From: a virus
Virus record (IMG/VR): IMGVR_UViG_3300005733_000036
Coordinates: 1 to 47,343 of that record
Direction: 5' to 3' (one strand)
DNA: 47,343 bases
Under the pieces are notes generated by a model. The model was not told the DNA's origin. It was given only the letters and a program-made list of their open reading frames with translations, and ran no database searches. A program made the translations under genes and the position numbers. Within the stretch, counting starts at the first letter, position 1. Every line of letters begins with the position of its first letter. Below, one piece after another: positions 1 through 7,319 of this stretch.

Positions 1-993
1 TTACATAAAGCGGGCTACGGACTGGCTAACCTTGAACTGAACGTGCCGCTAGATGGAAATCAGGTGCACCGAATGGCGTCGGTTTCCAAGCAATTTACTG
101 CCATGGCCGTATTGCTGTTGGTGGAACAGGGCAAAATTGATCTTGACCAGGACATTCATACCTATTTACCTGCATTGCGAGACTACGGCCATACCGTAAC
201 CGTCCGTCAAATGTTAGGTCATACCTCTGGTATGGGCGACTATGATCTTATCGCTGATTCGTATGAAGGCAGCAAAACAGAAAACAATACTGGGTTAAAA
301 TCTGCCGCAGGTGGCGATTTTCGTTTAGGTAATGAAGACTACCTTACCATCATGGAATTTTATGATGTGGTAAAGCGAGTACCACTAGCCATGCCACCAG
401 ACCAGAAATTCCAGTACAGCAATCTTGCCTACTTCTTACTGTCTATGCTTGTTGAAGAGGTTTCAGGACAGACACTTCGTGAGTTTAGCCATCAATATAT
501 CTTCAAACCACTCAACATGAAACACACCTTCTTTAGCGATAATCCTGTGGAAATTGTTAAAAACCGGGCCTATGGCTACAAGCAACTCGATAATGGTAGC
601 TATGTTACTGATATGACGAATTTATTTTGGGTTGGAGATGGTGGCTTACACTCTAATTTAGATGATTTGTTGCGATGGAGTGATAATTTTCTGCAGCTGA
701 AAATTGGTAAATCACCCCAGGCATTGATCGACATCATGAATACGCCGAACAGTCAGCAGCAAGCCGGAGAAGGGGTCTTTTACGGTAATGGGCAGTTTAT
801 CCATACGTTCAAAGGTTATCAGGCATACTCACATTCAGGAGGGTGGTTAGGCACCGCTACCTATTTCGCGAGATATCCCGAATTGGAGCTATCTTTTGCC
901 ATGATGTGCAACGATATTTCTAATGACCAAGTCTTCGAGGCGTTTAATGAGGTTCGCGAAGCTGTGTTTAATACCATTACCAACACTGAATAG
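1..993 (+). CDS. Serine beta-lactamase-family hydrolase (5' end missing)
   Basis: The frame is open from the first base, so the true start lies upstream. The protein shows the three motifs of the class C beta-lactamase/penicillin-binding fold (Pfam Beta-lactamase): SVSK, with the nucleophile Ser near visible residue 27 and its Lys three residues on, YSN near 139, and HSGG near 278. The opening GYGLANLELN is typical of exported serine hydrolases or esterases whose signal peptide lies further upstream. It acts on beta-lactam-like amides, peptides or esters; the substrate cannot be told. This is a host gene outside the prophage, ending 140 bp before the tRNA. Confidence 0.9.
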   Translation, partial: LHKAGYGLANLELNVPLDGNQVHRMASVSKQFTAMAVLLLVEQGKIDLDQDIHTYLPALRDYGHTVTVRQMLGHTSGMGDYDLIADSYEGSKTENNTGLKSAAGGDFRLGNEDYLTIMEFYDVVKRVPLAMPPDQKFQYSNLAYFLLSMLVEEVSGQTLREFSHQYIFKPLNMKHTFFSDNPVEIVKNRAYGYKQLDNGSYVTDMTNLFWVGDGGLHSNLDDLLRWSDNFLQLKIGKSPQALIDIMNTPNSQQQAGEGVFYGNGQFIHTFKGYQAYSHSGGWLGTATYFARYPELELSFAMMCNDISNDQVFEAFNEVREAVFNTITNTE

Positions 994-1089
994 CGGATAT
1001 TGATTATCGCTTTATTGAAAGTGAAGTCTGTACACTGATGGAATTTTCGACAACCAGAACAAAAGCCTGATAATTGTATGGCTTAACCG

Positions 1090-1117
1090 TTGCAATCAGA
1101 CAAAATATGAGTACACT
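1090..1117 (+). promoter_or_regulatory. Promoter of tRNA-Pro
   Basis: A sigma70-like TTGCAA at 1090-1095 and TACACT at 1112-1117 are separated by 16 bp. A G/C-containing discriminator follows, and the tRNA starts 16 bp after the -10. The layout fits a stable-RNA promoter. Assigned by eye. Confidence 0.5.
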
Positions 1118-1133
1118 TAGCGGCTCTTTCGGT

Positions 1134-1210
1134 CGGTGTGTAGCGCAGCCTGGTAGCGCACTGTCATGGGGTGTCAGGGGTCGGAGGTTCAAATCCTCTC
1201 ACACCGACCA
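1134..1210 (+). tRNA. tRNA-Pro (anticodon GGG)
   Basis: The 77-nt cloverleaf has acceptor strands CGGTGTG and CACACCG followed by encoded CCA. The D arm contains AGCGCAGCCTGGTAGCGC and the T arm GGAGGTTCAAATCCTC. The anticodon stem CTGTC/GTCAG encloses loop ATGGGGT, with anticodon GGG. The same U-U mismatch in the anticodon stem is present in E. coli proL, from memory. The prophage lies immediately 3' and supplies the 3' part of the gene, so the tRNA stays functional. Confidence 0.95.
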
Positions 1211-1211
1211 A
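1164..1211. repeat. attL: attL core (48-bp direct repeat with attR)
   Basis: The tRNA 3' segment starting TCATGGGGTG and ending with CCA plus one base recurs exactly at 46031-46078. Both flanking bases differ (g versus a before, t versus c after), so the repeat ends are sharp. It runs from the anticodon loop to the 3' end of tRNA-Pro, a common attB for lambda-type integrases, and defines a prophage of about 44.87 kb. Confidence 0.93.
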
Positions 1212-1257
1212 TCAATTCAATAACTTACGCATAAATTTGCCACCCCAATAAATCATG

Positions 1258-1294
1258 CGTACCCTTTCCGTACCCTTTCCGTACCCTTATACAG
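1258..1294. repeat. Tandem 11-bp repeats, probable integrase arm-type sites (attL side)
   Basis: Three consecutive 11-bp units begin CGTACCCTT at 1258, 1269 and 1280; the third continues TATACAG. They lie 47-83 bp inside the attL core. The 16-bp string CCGTACCCTTATACAG (1279-1294) recurs 149 bp inside attR at 45867-45882. Lambda-type integrases bind core and arm sites at once, so these are the natural arm-site candidates. The binding role is inferred. Confidence 0.6.
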
Positions 1295-1299
1295 TATTC

Positions 1300-1650
1300 T
1301 TATTCCGCAGCCATTTCTTTTATTTTTTCAGCAGCCTTGATTAGCATATCAGCAAAATTAACGGCGTCTTTTTTATTTTTCGCGGCCCTTTCCTCACCCC
1401 AAGCATCTTCATCAACCATATACTCTACATGAGATAAAATTACATCGTTTAAGTCGATGGTTCTGGCTGTATCAAACCCGCCAGACCAATCAAGATGAAT
1501 ATCAATCATTAGCTTATTGTCTTCTCCGAGCCGGGGCTCTAAAAAAACAGCCTCATCATCGTCTATCAACTCCATAAACTCCTGTTTTAGGATGTCTGTT
1601 CCGTAAAATGCGCTAAATATATTCTTTAATATGGTGCTGTCTTTCATCAT
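1300..1650 (-). CDS. Hypothetical protein, 116 aa, downstream of integrase
   Basis: No family recognised. The protein is acidic, with an aromatic and Asp-rich middle (IDIHLDWSGG) and a C-terminal amphipathic helix rich in Lys and Ala. Its SD (AAGGT) lies inside the last codons of the integrase gene, 3 bp upstream, so it is probably translated from the int transcript. It is the last phage gene before attL, so it would be separated from its operon promoter on excision or circularisation. Confidence 0.75.
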   Translation of the reverse strand: MMKDSTILKNIFSAFYGTDILKQEFMELIDDDEAVFLEPRLGEDNKLMIDIHLDWSGGFDTARTIDLNDVILSHVEYMVDEDAWGEERAAKNKKDAVNFADMLIKAAEKIKEMAAE

Positions 1651-1653
1651 TGC

Positions 1654-2781
1654 TTACCTTATGTTAATTTCTGCGGCTGGAACGCGAACCCATTCAACAT
1701 GATTCTCTTTGTAAATCTTTGTCGATTTTGCATCGGTGTGTGCGGCCCTTGATTGTGGATCTACGCCAGCCTTGTCAAATAGGTGAATAGACAAAGCGCG
1801 GATTTCGTGGAATGTTGGTCTGGCATTCTTAGGCAGGCTGGCACAAATACCCAGTGAGTCACGTAAATCACTAAACCCCCGGCTTATGTATTTGCTTGAT
1901 ACCTGGAAAGGATGTTCACAACCTTCGCTAATTTGCGTGGCATACCGGCCAACCCTGTGAACTACATAAGGACAAGCCAGTTTCCTACTATCATCAATGA
2001 CCCGCTGCAATTCTTCGGTAACAGGGATCTCAACGCGTGAAGCTTCTTTATCTTTGACTTTCTGCCGATGGATCCGCAAATGACCATTTTTTATATCACG
2101 GTATTTTATGCGGCTTACTTCAAGTGTGGCGTGCGTGGTTTGCAGGGCCAACCGCATTGCAATATACAGCCAATGCAACTCTGGATCGGCTTTCGCTGCA
2201 TCCAGTATATTTTTAAAATCTTCAAGCTTCAGGCGCCGGCGTTCTTTGCTTTCTTTAGGTTTGGTCTTTTTGCGGTCGGCAAAGTTCTCTGTCATGGCCG
2301 ATTCGTCAATGAGGTAATTAAACACCTTGCGCAGAAAGCTTATTTTTCGGTTGTAAACATTATTACTTTTGCCATCGGCGGCAACTGCCAGGTAATCATT
2401 AACCGTTTCAAGGGATATTGACTTGCTGAGTACTCGCCCAAAGTTTTCAACCAGCAACTCACAGTCAGAGTTAAATTGACGCCAAGCATCAACACCAAGG
2501 CTTTCTTCACTATTCACGCGCTTAATTACAATCGGGATCCAGTAGGATAGCGGCTTGTTGTATTTGTCTGCTTTGTAATGCGATAACGCTTGATCTCCGC
2601 GCTGCTCGATATTGAATAAGAGCGTAGCTTGAATGGCATCAAGCCTGGATGTTCCAGCGGGGAAATAAAAATCTTTCCCGGTCGGATAGCGGTACCTGAA
2701 TCGCTCAACGCCGCGTACCTTTTTAATGGTTAACCCGGTGGGCAAATCCTTATTTGCAGGCATTCTCCGTTTTGGTGCCAT
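1654..2781 (-). CDS. int: Lambda-type tyrosine integrase
   Basis: 375-residue site-specific recombinase for integration at tRNA-Pro. Residues 1-60 resemble the lambda Int arm-binding domain (PF09003: PKRRMPANKDLPTGL, then RYRYPTGKDFYFP), followed by a core-binding domain and a catalytic domain. Seen in the catalytic domain: H325-x-x-R328 (HEIRAL), H348 (AAHTDAKS) and the nucleophile Y357 (KIYKEN). The box I Arg expected in T-G-x-R-x-x-E is not visible; the stretch reads LALQTTHATLEVSRI, so activity should be tested. The gene begins one base after the xis stop codon and lies next to attL. Confidence 0.92.
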   Translation of the reverse strand: MAPKRRMPANKDLPTGLTIKKVRGVERFRYRYPTGKDFYFPAGTSRLDAIQATLLFNIEQRGDQALSHYKADKYNKPLSYWIPIVIKRVNSEESLGVDAWRQFNSDCELLVENFGRVLSKSISLETVNDYLAVAADGKSNNVYNRKISFLRKVFNYLIDESAMTENFADRKKTKPKESKERRRLKLEDFKNILDAAKADPELHWLYIAMRLALQTTHATLEVSRIKYRDIKNGHLRIHRQKVKDKEASRVEIPVTEELQRVIDDSRKLACPYVVHRVGRYATQISEGCEHPFQVSSKYISRGFSDLRDSLGICASLPKNARPTFHEIRALSIHLFDKAGVDPQSRAAHTDAKSTKIYKENHVEWVRVPAAEINIR

Positions 2782-2782
2782 A

Positions 2783-2998
2783 TCATGCCGCCTTTGCTCG
2801 CATCATTTCCAATAGCGTCATAGTATTAGATTTCTGCGTTTCTTCCATAAATAAACGATACTGGCCCGCTGGTGTTGTTTCCACATGATGAACGCCTTTA
2901 AGCTTCCTGCCACTCTTAATCCAGTTCCTAACCGTCTTACTGGTTACGCTTCCACCCCAAACGGTTTCAGCGTACTCACTTGCTGTTAAAGCTATCAT
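2783..2998 (-). CDS. xis: Excisionase, lambda Xis-like
   Basis: 71-residue winged-helix DNA-binding protein: LTASEYAETVWGG, then SVTSKTVRNWIKSGRK as the recognition helix, then a wing ending YRLFMEE. Size, fold pattern and position directly before int match lambda Xis, which bends arm DNA to direct excision. The start is ATG at 2998; a GTG one codon upstream is also possible. SD-like GGTGAG lies just upstream, overlapping the end of the preceding small gene. Confidence 0.8.
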   Translation of the reverse strand: MIALTASEYAETVWGGSVTSKTVRNWIKSGRKLKGVHHVETTPAGQYRLFMEETQKSNTMTLLEMMRAKAA

Positions 2999-3001
2999 CA
3001 C

Positions 3002-3145
3002 TCACCACCCCGTAAAAGTAATTGTGAAAAATGAAAGCAGCCACAAAATTAACTCAATGACCGCCCAGCCTAATATTCCGATTGCAGAAAACAACAGAAA
3101 AAAGTCAAACTTAGTTTCAGGGAAAATCTTTCCTATTGGCCCCAC
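3002..3145 (-). CDS. Small membrane protein, 47 aa
   Basis: A GTG start at 3145 lies inside the last codons of the upstream coiled-coil gene, with SD-like GGGGGTGAG just before it. The product opens MGPIGKIFPETKFD, then a long hydrophobic stretch with one or two membrane segments (FFLLFSAIGILGWAVIELI and LWLLSFF). It ends immediately before xis. Overlap at both ends and a clean hydrophobic profile support a real gene; the function is unknown. Confidence 0.6.
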   Translation of the reverse strand: MGPIGKIFPETKFDFFLLFSAIGILGWAVIELILWLLSFFTITFTGW

Positions 3146-3582
3146 CGCTCACCCCCGTTTAGTTGTTGGCGTAGTTGTTTTGATTCTTCTAGCTCAAATT
3201 GCTCAAAGTATTCATCGCAGTTACACTCCACAACGTAGGTTTCTCCAATTGGCTCACACCCGCAATCAATCTTTTCGTAGATTTCATCAATAAGCCTGTC
3301 AACAATAAATTGTCTGTCTATTGAAACTGTTCGTGAGTCACCATTCCCGGGATGAACAAATCTATAAGTAGAAAGCTCATCCCACTTCCGCTCAACTTCT
3401 GCTATGCGCTGAATTAAACGCTGGTTGCGCTCCTGCTCCTCAATTAACAGTAACTGCGTTTCACCTAGCTGCTTTTCAGCCTGCTCAAGCTCCGCAAGCC
3501 TTTTCCCAGCTTCTTCAAATTCTTCATCAATCATTCGCATTGAATTGATTTCTCTAAGTTGCATTTTTATAGACTCATCCAT
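3133..3582 (-). CDS. Coiled-coil early protein with C-terminal QLRQQLNGG tail
   Basis: About 149 residues. The N-terminal half is a continuous Glu/Lys/Gln-rich coiled coil (RLAELEQAEKQLGETQLLL). The second half has closely spaced cysteines (CGCEP and CNCDE) that may bind metal. The C-terminus SKQLRQQLNGG repeats that of the upstream neighbour, encoded by a 27-bp direct repeat (3153-3179 and 3589-3615). The start is ATG at 3582 with SD-like GGCGAG. Such leftward-arm proteins are usually non-essential; no function is assigned. Confidence 0.7.
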   Translation of the reverse strand: MDESIKMQLREINSMRMIDEEFEEAGKRLAELEQAEKQLGETQLLLIEEQERNQRLIQRIAEVERKWDELSTYRFVHPGNGDSRTVSIDRQFIVDRLIDEIYEKIDCGCEPIGETYVVECNCDEYFEQFELEESKQLRQQLNGGERWGQ

Positions 3583-4030
3583 CACTCGCCCCGTTTAGTT
3601 GTTGGCGTAGTTGTTCATTATCACGCTCGTTAAATGTAGCTCTACCATACTCACACATGCAGCACCTACTGCGTGGCGAAACCTCATGCACTAACGTTCC
3701 ACATTCGTAACATCGGGTTAGTGTCATTGAGTCCTTTAAATATTGATACTTTTTCTGCCAATTTTCATAAGCAACTTCCCGCCCCCGCTCAACTTCCGCT
3801 ATGCGTTTTTCTGCGGCTTCGGCGCGTTTAACGCTGTTTTTAACAAGATTTGCTAAGCTTGAATTCTCTCTATCGAGCGCCTCTTTGTCAGATTTCAGCT
3901 CTGCAATGCGCTCCTGTAATCCTTCGTAATTACACTCTGGCAATGCCTTAACGAGCAATAGCGCGTTTTCTTGCTCAAGTTCAGCAATCCGCTCACGCTG
4001 CTCGTTGATGATTTTGTTTAGGTCGCTCAT
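3575..4030 (-). CDS. Coiled-coil protein with zinc-ribbon-like cysteines
   Basis: 151 residues. Residues 1-90 form a long heptad coiled coil (RIAELEQENALLL, RIAELKSDKEALDREN). Then comes a CYECG...CCMC zinc-ribbon-like segment near 108-128, and the shared tail NEQLRQQLNGA. The start at 4030 has SD GGAGAA and overlaps the upstream stop as ATGA, indicating translational coupling. It is the paralogue-like partner of the next gene downstream; function unknown. Confidence 0.72.
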   Translation of the reverse strand: MSDLNKIINEQRERIAELEQENALLLVKALPECNYEGLQERIAELKSDKEALDRENSSLANLVKNSVKRAEAAEKRIAEVERGREVAYENWQKKYQYLKDSMTLTRCYECGTLVHEVSPRSRCCMCEYGRATFNERDNEQLRQQLNGASDG

Positions 4031-4329
4031 GAATTGTTCTCCATATCCCAGTAAACAAAGTCCATGAACGACTCAAACATGTCGCCATATTCTTGCCAGC
4101 GCTTCCCGCGTTCCTGAGATTTAGTTAACTTTCGAGCTTTACGCATCCCGAAGTATTTAACCTCCCATGTCGGGTGGCATGGCTTAACTACACCAGGCTT
4201 ATCGCTGTCGAAGTTAACACCGATATAATGACCTTTATCCTCTACAATAACGCCAGGTTCGCCGTTCACTTCAACTGCTCGCCCAATGCAAGCATTTACG
4301 CCGTAATATTCGTTTATGTACTCAAACAT
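4027..4329 (-). CDS. Conserved phage hypothetical protein (HPTWxVxY type)
   Basis: 100 residues, starting at the ATG directly after a strong GGAGGGG SD. It has the pattern seen in many siphophage early proteins: a YYGV...IGRAVEVNGEPGVIV beta-rich N-terminus, then HPTWEVKYFG, then a C-terminal helical part rich in Arg, Lys and aromatics (RKLTKSQERGKRWQEY). The first half looks like a small beta-barrel. The role is not known. It is coupled by ATGA overlap to the next gene. Confidence 0.75.
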   Translation of the reverse strand: MFEYINEYYGVNACIGRAVEVNGEPGVIVEDKGHYIGVNFDSDKPGVVKPCHPTWEVKYFGMRKARKLTKSQERGKRWQEYGDMFESFMDFVYWDMENNS

Positions 4330-4337
4330 AACCCCTC

Positions 4338-4655
4338 CTAACAGCAATGAAACGTTGAAGTATGGCTTGGCGGTTTAAATGCCAGTGCCGCATTCCAGTG
4401 GGCCGGGCTTGGTTCTGGTTTTATTCTTTTTCGGCCAGCCTTGGTTGGCTCGCCTATAGCAACAACTTTCACCTTTCTTCCCGGTAACGGGGTTTCCTCA
4501 GTTTTATAGCGCTGGGAGTTTCGCAGTCTCAGTAGAACACCACTGGCATAACGCGGGTTAAATCCCATAGCCTTTGAGAGCTCGCCAGCTGTCCACCAAC
4601 CGCCGCGTTTAAGCATAAGCATCGCTGCTTGATAGTTTTTATTGATGGATTCCAT
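4338..4655 (-). CDS. Winged-helix-like phage protein, paralogue of the 13356 gene
   Basis: 105 residues. Residues 8-60 read as a winged helix (LMLKRGGWWTAGELSKAMGF, then YASGVLLRLRNS), followed by KTEETPLPGRKVKVVAI. The same architecture and nearly identical TEETPLPGRK stretch occur in the gene at 13356-13616 on the other arm and opposite strand. The start codon shares one base with the RdgC stop (TAATG). Probably DNA-binding; the target is unknown. Confidence 0.72.
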   Translation of the reverse strand: MESINKNYQAAMLMLKRGGWWTAGELSKAMGFNPRYASGVLLRLRNSQRYKTEETPLPGRKVKVVAIGEPTKAGRKRIKPEPSPAHWNAALAFKPPSHTSTFHCC

Positions 4656-5836
4656 TACGCTACCCCCTCAACTGGCGGCACCAGCACTACACGAGCTCCG
4701 TTAAAGCCGGGTGGACTTACAATCCCATCCACTTCCATTTGCTCGATAATACGAGCGGCCCGGTTGTAACCTATAAGGAATTTCCGCTGTATGGCTGATG
4801 CTGAGGCGCGTCGCGTTTTGGTGACAAATGCTCTGGCTTCTGTATATAAAATATCGAAACCTTGCTCATCAAAGAATGGGTTGCTTTCCTGCTCATTAGT
4901 ATGAAACTCCTGTTTAGCTTGCTCAGCATGGCGAGCAGGCACCTCTGATTCCTCATTAAGCTTCAATTCTTGCTTAATGTAACCAGCGAACTGAACCAAA
5001 AGGCTAACGCCCAATACCACATCGGCATCAAACTTAGCGGCTACCTGGTCTTTTGGAATATCGGCGTTTTCTTCAATCACCCGATCGGTGAACTTAATGC
5101 GCTTCAGTGAACCGTCATTGTCGAATACCGCGGTAAATGCTTCGTCGTACTCGATGCCGACCTTCTGGACCAACTTGCCGGCGGACAGGTGCTGCTGAAT
5201 TTCATCGCTATCAAGCGCGGTGTTTTTGGCTTTGATAGTACTGCCGGTTTCATCAGTGGCTTTTAAGTCTGCCTCTTCCAGTAATTCAATCTTGGCAGGG
5301 ACTTCATCAGTTAACCAGCGCGTTAACTCCATGCTTGTGTTGTGGCGAACCATGGGCACAACTGGCAGGCTGCCAAGTGTTTTGCGCAGCATGGCAAGGA
5401 ATGCTTCAGCGGCTGAATCACTGGCCGCATTAACGATTACCAGGTTGCTTTCAGGAATGATGGTGCCGTAAGTGTAGGAATGGTCAGTAAACGCCTGCGG
5501 GAGTAGGCGAGTAATGATTTCCTGTTTTAAGTCAGACTGCGCTTTTTTGCCTACCGGCGATCCAGTTTCGGCGTCAATGGCTTCAACCTTTTCGCTGAGC
5601 TCGCGATTAATCACGCGTGAGGGTAGTAGGCGTTCTTCTTTTTTCAGTGCAACAGTGTAAAAACCGTTAGCCACATGACACAGAACAGAACCTTGCGGTA
5701 CCGGTGAAGCCCAGCCCATGGTTGAAGTTTCCATGCTTCCGCATGGGCGAAAGGCTAATTCAGCTAACTGGCTTTCGATTTCAGCCAGGTTAACTGAGGC
5801 TGTCAGGTTGTAAAATTTAGTGTTCTTGAAAAGCAT
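4655..5836 (-). CDS. rdgC: RdgC-FtsK gamma fusion, recombination-modulating protein
   Basis: 393 residues in two domains. Residues 1-295 match RdgC along their length ([74 protein letters not shown]). RdgC is a DNA-binding ring that limits RecA filament formation. Residues about 325-386 match the FtsK gamma winged helix ([20 protein letters not shown], then [15 protein letters not shown]), which in FtsK reads KOPS and contacts XerD. A loose Glu-rich linker joins them. Cellular RdgC is about 300 residues and lacks the gamma domain. It is coupled on both sides by one-base TAATG overlaps. Confidence 0.9.
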   Translation of the reverse strand: MLFKNTKFYNLTASVNLAEIESQLAELAFRPCGSMETSTMGWASPVPQGSVLCHVANGFYTVALKKEERLLPSRVINRELSEKVEAIDAETGSPVGKKAQSDLKQEIITRLLPQAFTDHSYTYGTIIPESNLVIVNAASDSAAEAFLAMLRKTLGSLPVVPMVRHNTSMELTRWLTDEVPAKIELLEEADLKATDETGSTIKAKNTALDSDEIQQHLSAGKLVQKVGIEYDEAFTAVFDNDGSLKRIKFTDRVIEENADIPKDQVAAKFDADVVLGVSLLVQFAGYIKQELKLNEESEVPARHAEQAKQEFHTNEQESNPFFDEQGFDILYTEARAFVTKTRRASASAIQRKFLIGYNRAARIIEQMEVDGIVSPPGFNGARVVLVPPVEGVA

Positions 5837-6210
5837 TATGCTGCCACCCCTTCTTTTATTTCATTCCACTTAGCCCAGGTCATCTGCGGCTTTTTGGTTT
5901 TAGGATTAATCATTACGCCACCTTTAGCGTTTGTTTTTGGCACATGCGCCCTAACATGCAGAGAGCGGCAACGTGTTGTTTTTTTTGTGAGAGCAATCAA
6001 ATCCTCAGCAAATTGAGGCGCATCGAGTGGCTTGCCGATTGCTACCGGAGACATTCTATTGAAGAACGCCTCAGCCTCATCTTTAACCCATTGCTCATAT
6101 TTCTCAGGATTAAATTCTTGTTTGAATTTAAGCGGCATGGTGTCGAACTTCTTTTCAGCTTTCTTTCTGGCAACTTCTATAGTCACGCCATAAACTTTGA
6201 ACATACTCAT
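5836..6210 (-). CDS. Hypothetical early protein upstream of RdgC
   Basis: 124 residues, Lys-rich and mostly helical in the first half ([19 protein letters not shown], then [16 protein letters not shown]), with a basic C-terminus ([13 protein letters not shown]). Its stop overlaps the RdgC start by one base, so the two are translated together and may act together. No family recognised. Confidence 0.7.
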   Translation of the reverse strand: MSMFKVYGVTIEVARKKAEKKFDTMPLKFKQEFNPEKYEQWVKDEAEAFFNRMSPVAIGKPLDAPQFAEDLIALTKKTTRCRSLHVRAHVPKTNAKGGVMINPKTKKPQMTWAKWNEIKEGVAA

Positions 6211-6252
6211 AAGATTTATTACCTTTTAGTAAGAAAAGTTACTGGGAGCGGC

Positions 6253-6390
6253 CTAAGCCGCCTCAGCATCATTGGCTTTCGTTATTATCCAGCCGCCTGG
6301 CGCTTCTTTAACCACAACGTTGAACCAGGGGAACCGATTTGCGCAATTGCATAAAGCCTGCGCCTGGCTATATTTTTTGAATATTTTCAC
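6253..6390 (-). CDS. Small hypothetical protein, 45 aa
   Basis: A GTG start overlaps the upstream stop as GTGA (6387-6390), a classic coupling arrangement. The product begins MKIFKKYSQAQALCNCANR and continues FPWFNVVVKEAPGGWIITKAND: a helix followed by a beta hairpin, like other small phage early proteins. No function known. The support is the overlap, intact frame and plausible composition. Confidence 0.55.
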   Translation of the reverse strand: MKIFKKYSQAQALCNCANRFPWFNVVVKEAPGGWIITKANDAEAA

Positions 6391-6662
6391 AGTACGGCCT
6401 CGCTGTTTTTCACGTCCTCAACTTCTGTTGAGCGGGGTATGCCGAGTTTATCCACTTCGCGGCAGAACTCAGCGACTTCACTTTCTGAAAGAAAGGTGCC
6501 CATTTTGTATCGTGAGCCATCATAAAATTCGACTTCGCGATTTGTTACGACAACACGGGTAAAGAAAACCCAAGCTTTCTGGCCGTTTGAAATTTGAACC
6601 TCAAGTGAAAAGCGTCCTTCGGTGTACTGACTTTTTTCAATGCTTGATGCTAATGATTTCAT
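6387..6662 (-). CDS. Hypothetical early protein, 91 aa
   Basis: No family recognised. The central part is beta-rich with alternating aromatic residues (WVFFTRVVVTNREVEFYDG), followed by an acidic helical C-terminus. The SD AAGGA (in TTAAGGATAAACG) precedes ATG 6662. It lies between the first leftward gene and the RdgC group in the left operon. Confidence 0.68.
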   Translation of the reverse strand: MKSLASSIEKSQYTEGRFSLEVQISNGQKAWVFFTRVVVTNREVEFYDGSRYKMGTFLSESEVAEFCREVDKLGIPRSTEVEDVKNSEAVL

Positions 6663-6804
6663 CGTTTATCCTTAATTTGCTGATTGGCCGCTCTCGTCTG
6701 CAAACAATGACGTCCGTTGGTTGCGGCCCCGTAACAGGGGCTTTTCTAAATTAAAATTTCCTGATGTGGTGCCGCGAACATAAATGCGACTACGCATACC
6801 CAAA
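6663..6804 (-). promoter_or_regulatory. Structured intergenic segment of the left operon
   Basis: No gene seen. The segment carries GGTTGCGGCCCC (6719-6730), the exact reverse complement of GGGGCCGCAACC at 7112-7123 in the leader upstream of the first gene. In a leftward transcript the two could form a 12-bp helix around the 79-residue reading frame. A local GCCCC/GGGGC hairpin (6727-6742) competes with it. A regulatory role is inferred. Confidence 0.4.
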
Positions 6805-7044
6805 TCATGCGGCCGCCTTTGATGGGGAGCCAATTACAGGAACGCTCATTGATTCACATTCAGCCCAGAACCGCTCTGGGTGAGATATGCGAATTGATGC
6901 CTTGTGTTCTTCTTCTTGCTTCAACTCGACAACAAACGGAGAAATTGTTCTCATTACATGAGTAAAGGAGAACGTTGCCGTTATATCGTTGTTTTCAACT
7001 TGAAGTGTGAAAACATTCAAACTTCTGCTTTTTTTAATTCTCAT
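6805..7044 (-). CDS. First gene of the leftward early operon, 79 aa
   Basis: Basic N-terminus (MRIKKSRSLNVF), then a beta-rich body and Ala-rich tail. It has the position of lambda N, first after PL, but shows no clear Arg-rich boxB-binding peptide, so it should not be called N. SD AAGGAAAG precedes ATG 7044. It lies between two mutually complementary RNA segments. Function unknown. Confidence 0.65.
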   Translation of the reverse strand: MRIKKSRSLNVFTLQVENNDITATFSFTHVMRTISPFVVELKQEEEHKASIRISHPERFWAECESMSVPVIGSPSKAAA

Positions 7045-7204
7045 TGTCTTTCCTTAAAGAATTAATGAATCAACCAGGTGGCAATAACCCAAGTCAGGGC
7101 GTAGTTGAATAGGGGCCGCAACCGGTGGGTTGCAGTGGCGGTCGATTTGGGTTGTTACTGGGCAGTGGTTCATGCTTATCACCGATGTTGGTTTCGATGA
7201 TTTA
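7045..7204 (-). promoter_or_regulatory. Structured 5' leader of the PL transcript
   Basis: About 160 nt between PL and the first gene with several inverted repeats: AATAACCCAA near 7082 pairs with TTGGGTTGTT near 7147 (one G-U), and CAACCGGTGGGTTG near 7120 is a hairpin. GGGGCCGCAACC (7112-7123) can pair with a segment beyond the first gene. In the absence of an obvious N protein, an RNA-mediated antitermination element like HK022 put is one possibility. No ORF of note. Confidence 0.45.
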
Positions 7205-7233
7205 AATTTAAGATAACTTAAGTTTTAAGTCAA
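7205..7233 (-). promoter_or_regulatory. PL promoter
   Basis: Read leftward: TTGACT (7233-7228), a 17-bp spacer, then TAAATT (7210-7205). The spacer holds one operator and the -35 overlaps another, so repressor binding would block it. It faces the left operon, which begins with the gene at 7044. Confidence 0.65.
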
Positions 7234-7255
7234 GATTAAATGTAAGAAATCTTAA
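7208..7255. promoter_or_regulatory. OL-like operator array
   Basis: Three related inverted repeats: TTAAGATAACTTAA (7208-7221), the imperfect TTAAGTCAAGATTAA (7225-7239) and GTAAGAAATCTTAA (7242-7255). The first is the exact reverse complement of the right array's TTAAGTTATCTTAA. Placement over PL and on the far side of the repressor operon matches lambda OL. Confidence 0.75.
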
Positions 7256-7273
7256 ATTTTAAATTCAGGGCAC

Positions 7274-7296
7274 AAAAAAACCGCCAAAATAGGCGG
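7274..7296 (-). terminator. Terminator of the repressor operon
   Basis: On the minus strand CCGCC (7296-7292), loop TATTTT, GGCGG (7285-7281) and a seven-T run form a textbook intrinsic terminator. It ends the repressor plus rex-position transcript before it reaches OL/PL. Confidence 0.85.
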
Positions 7297-7319
7297 CCTT
7301 TCCTTTACATTGATTAAGC

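Noticed and set aside
2068-2421. Frames on the plus strand across the integrase gene
   Set aside because: They are antisense shadows of a clear gene and have no SD.
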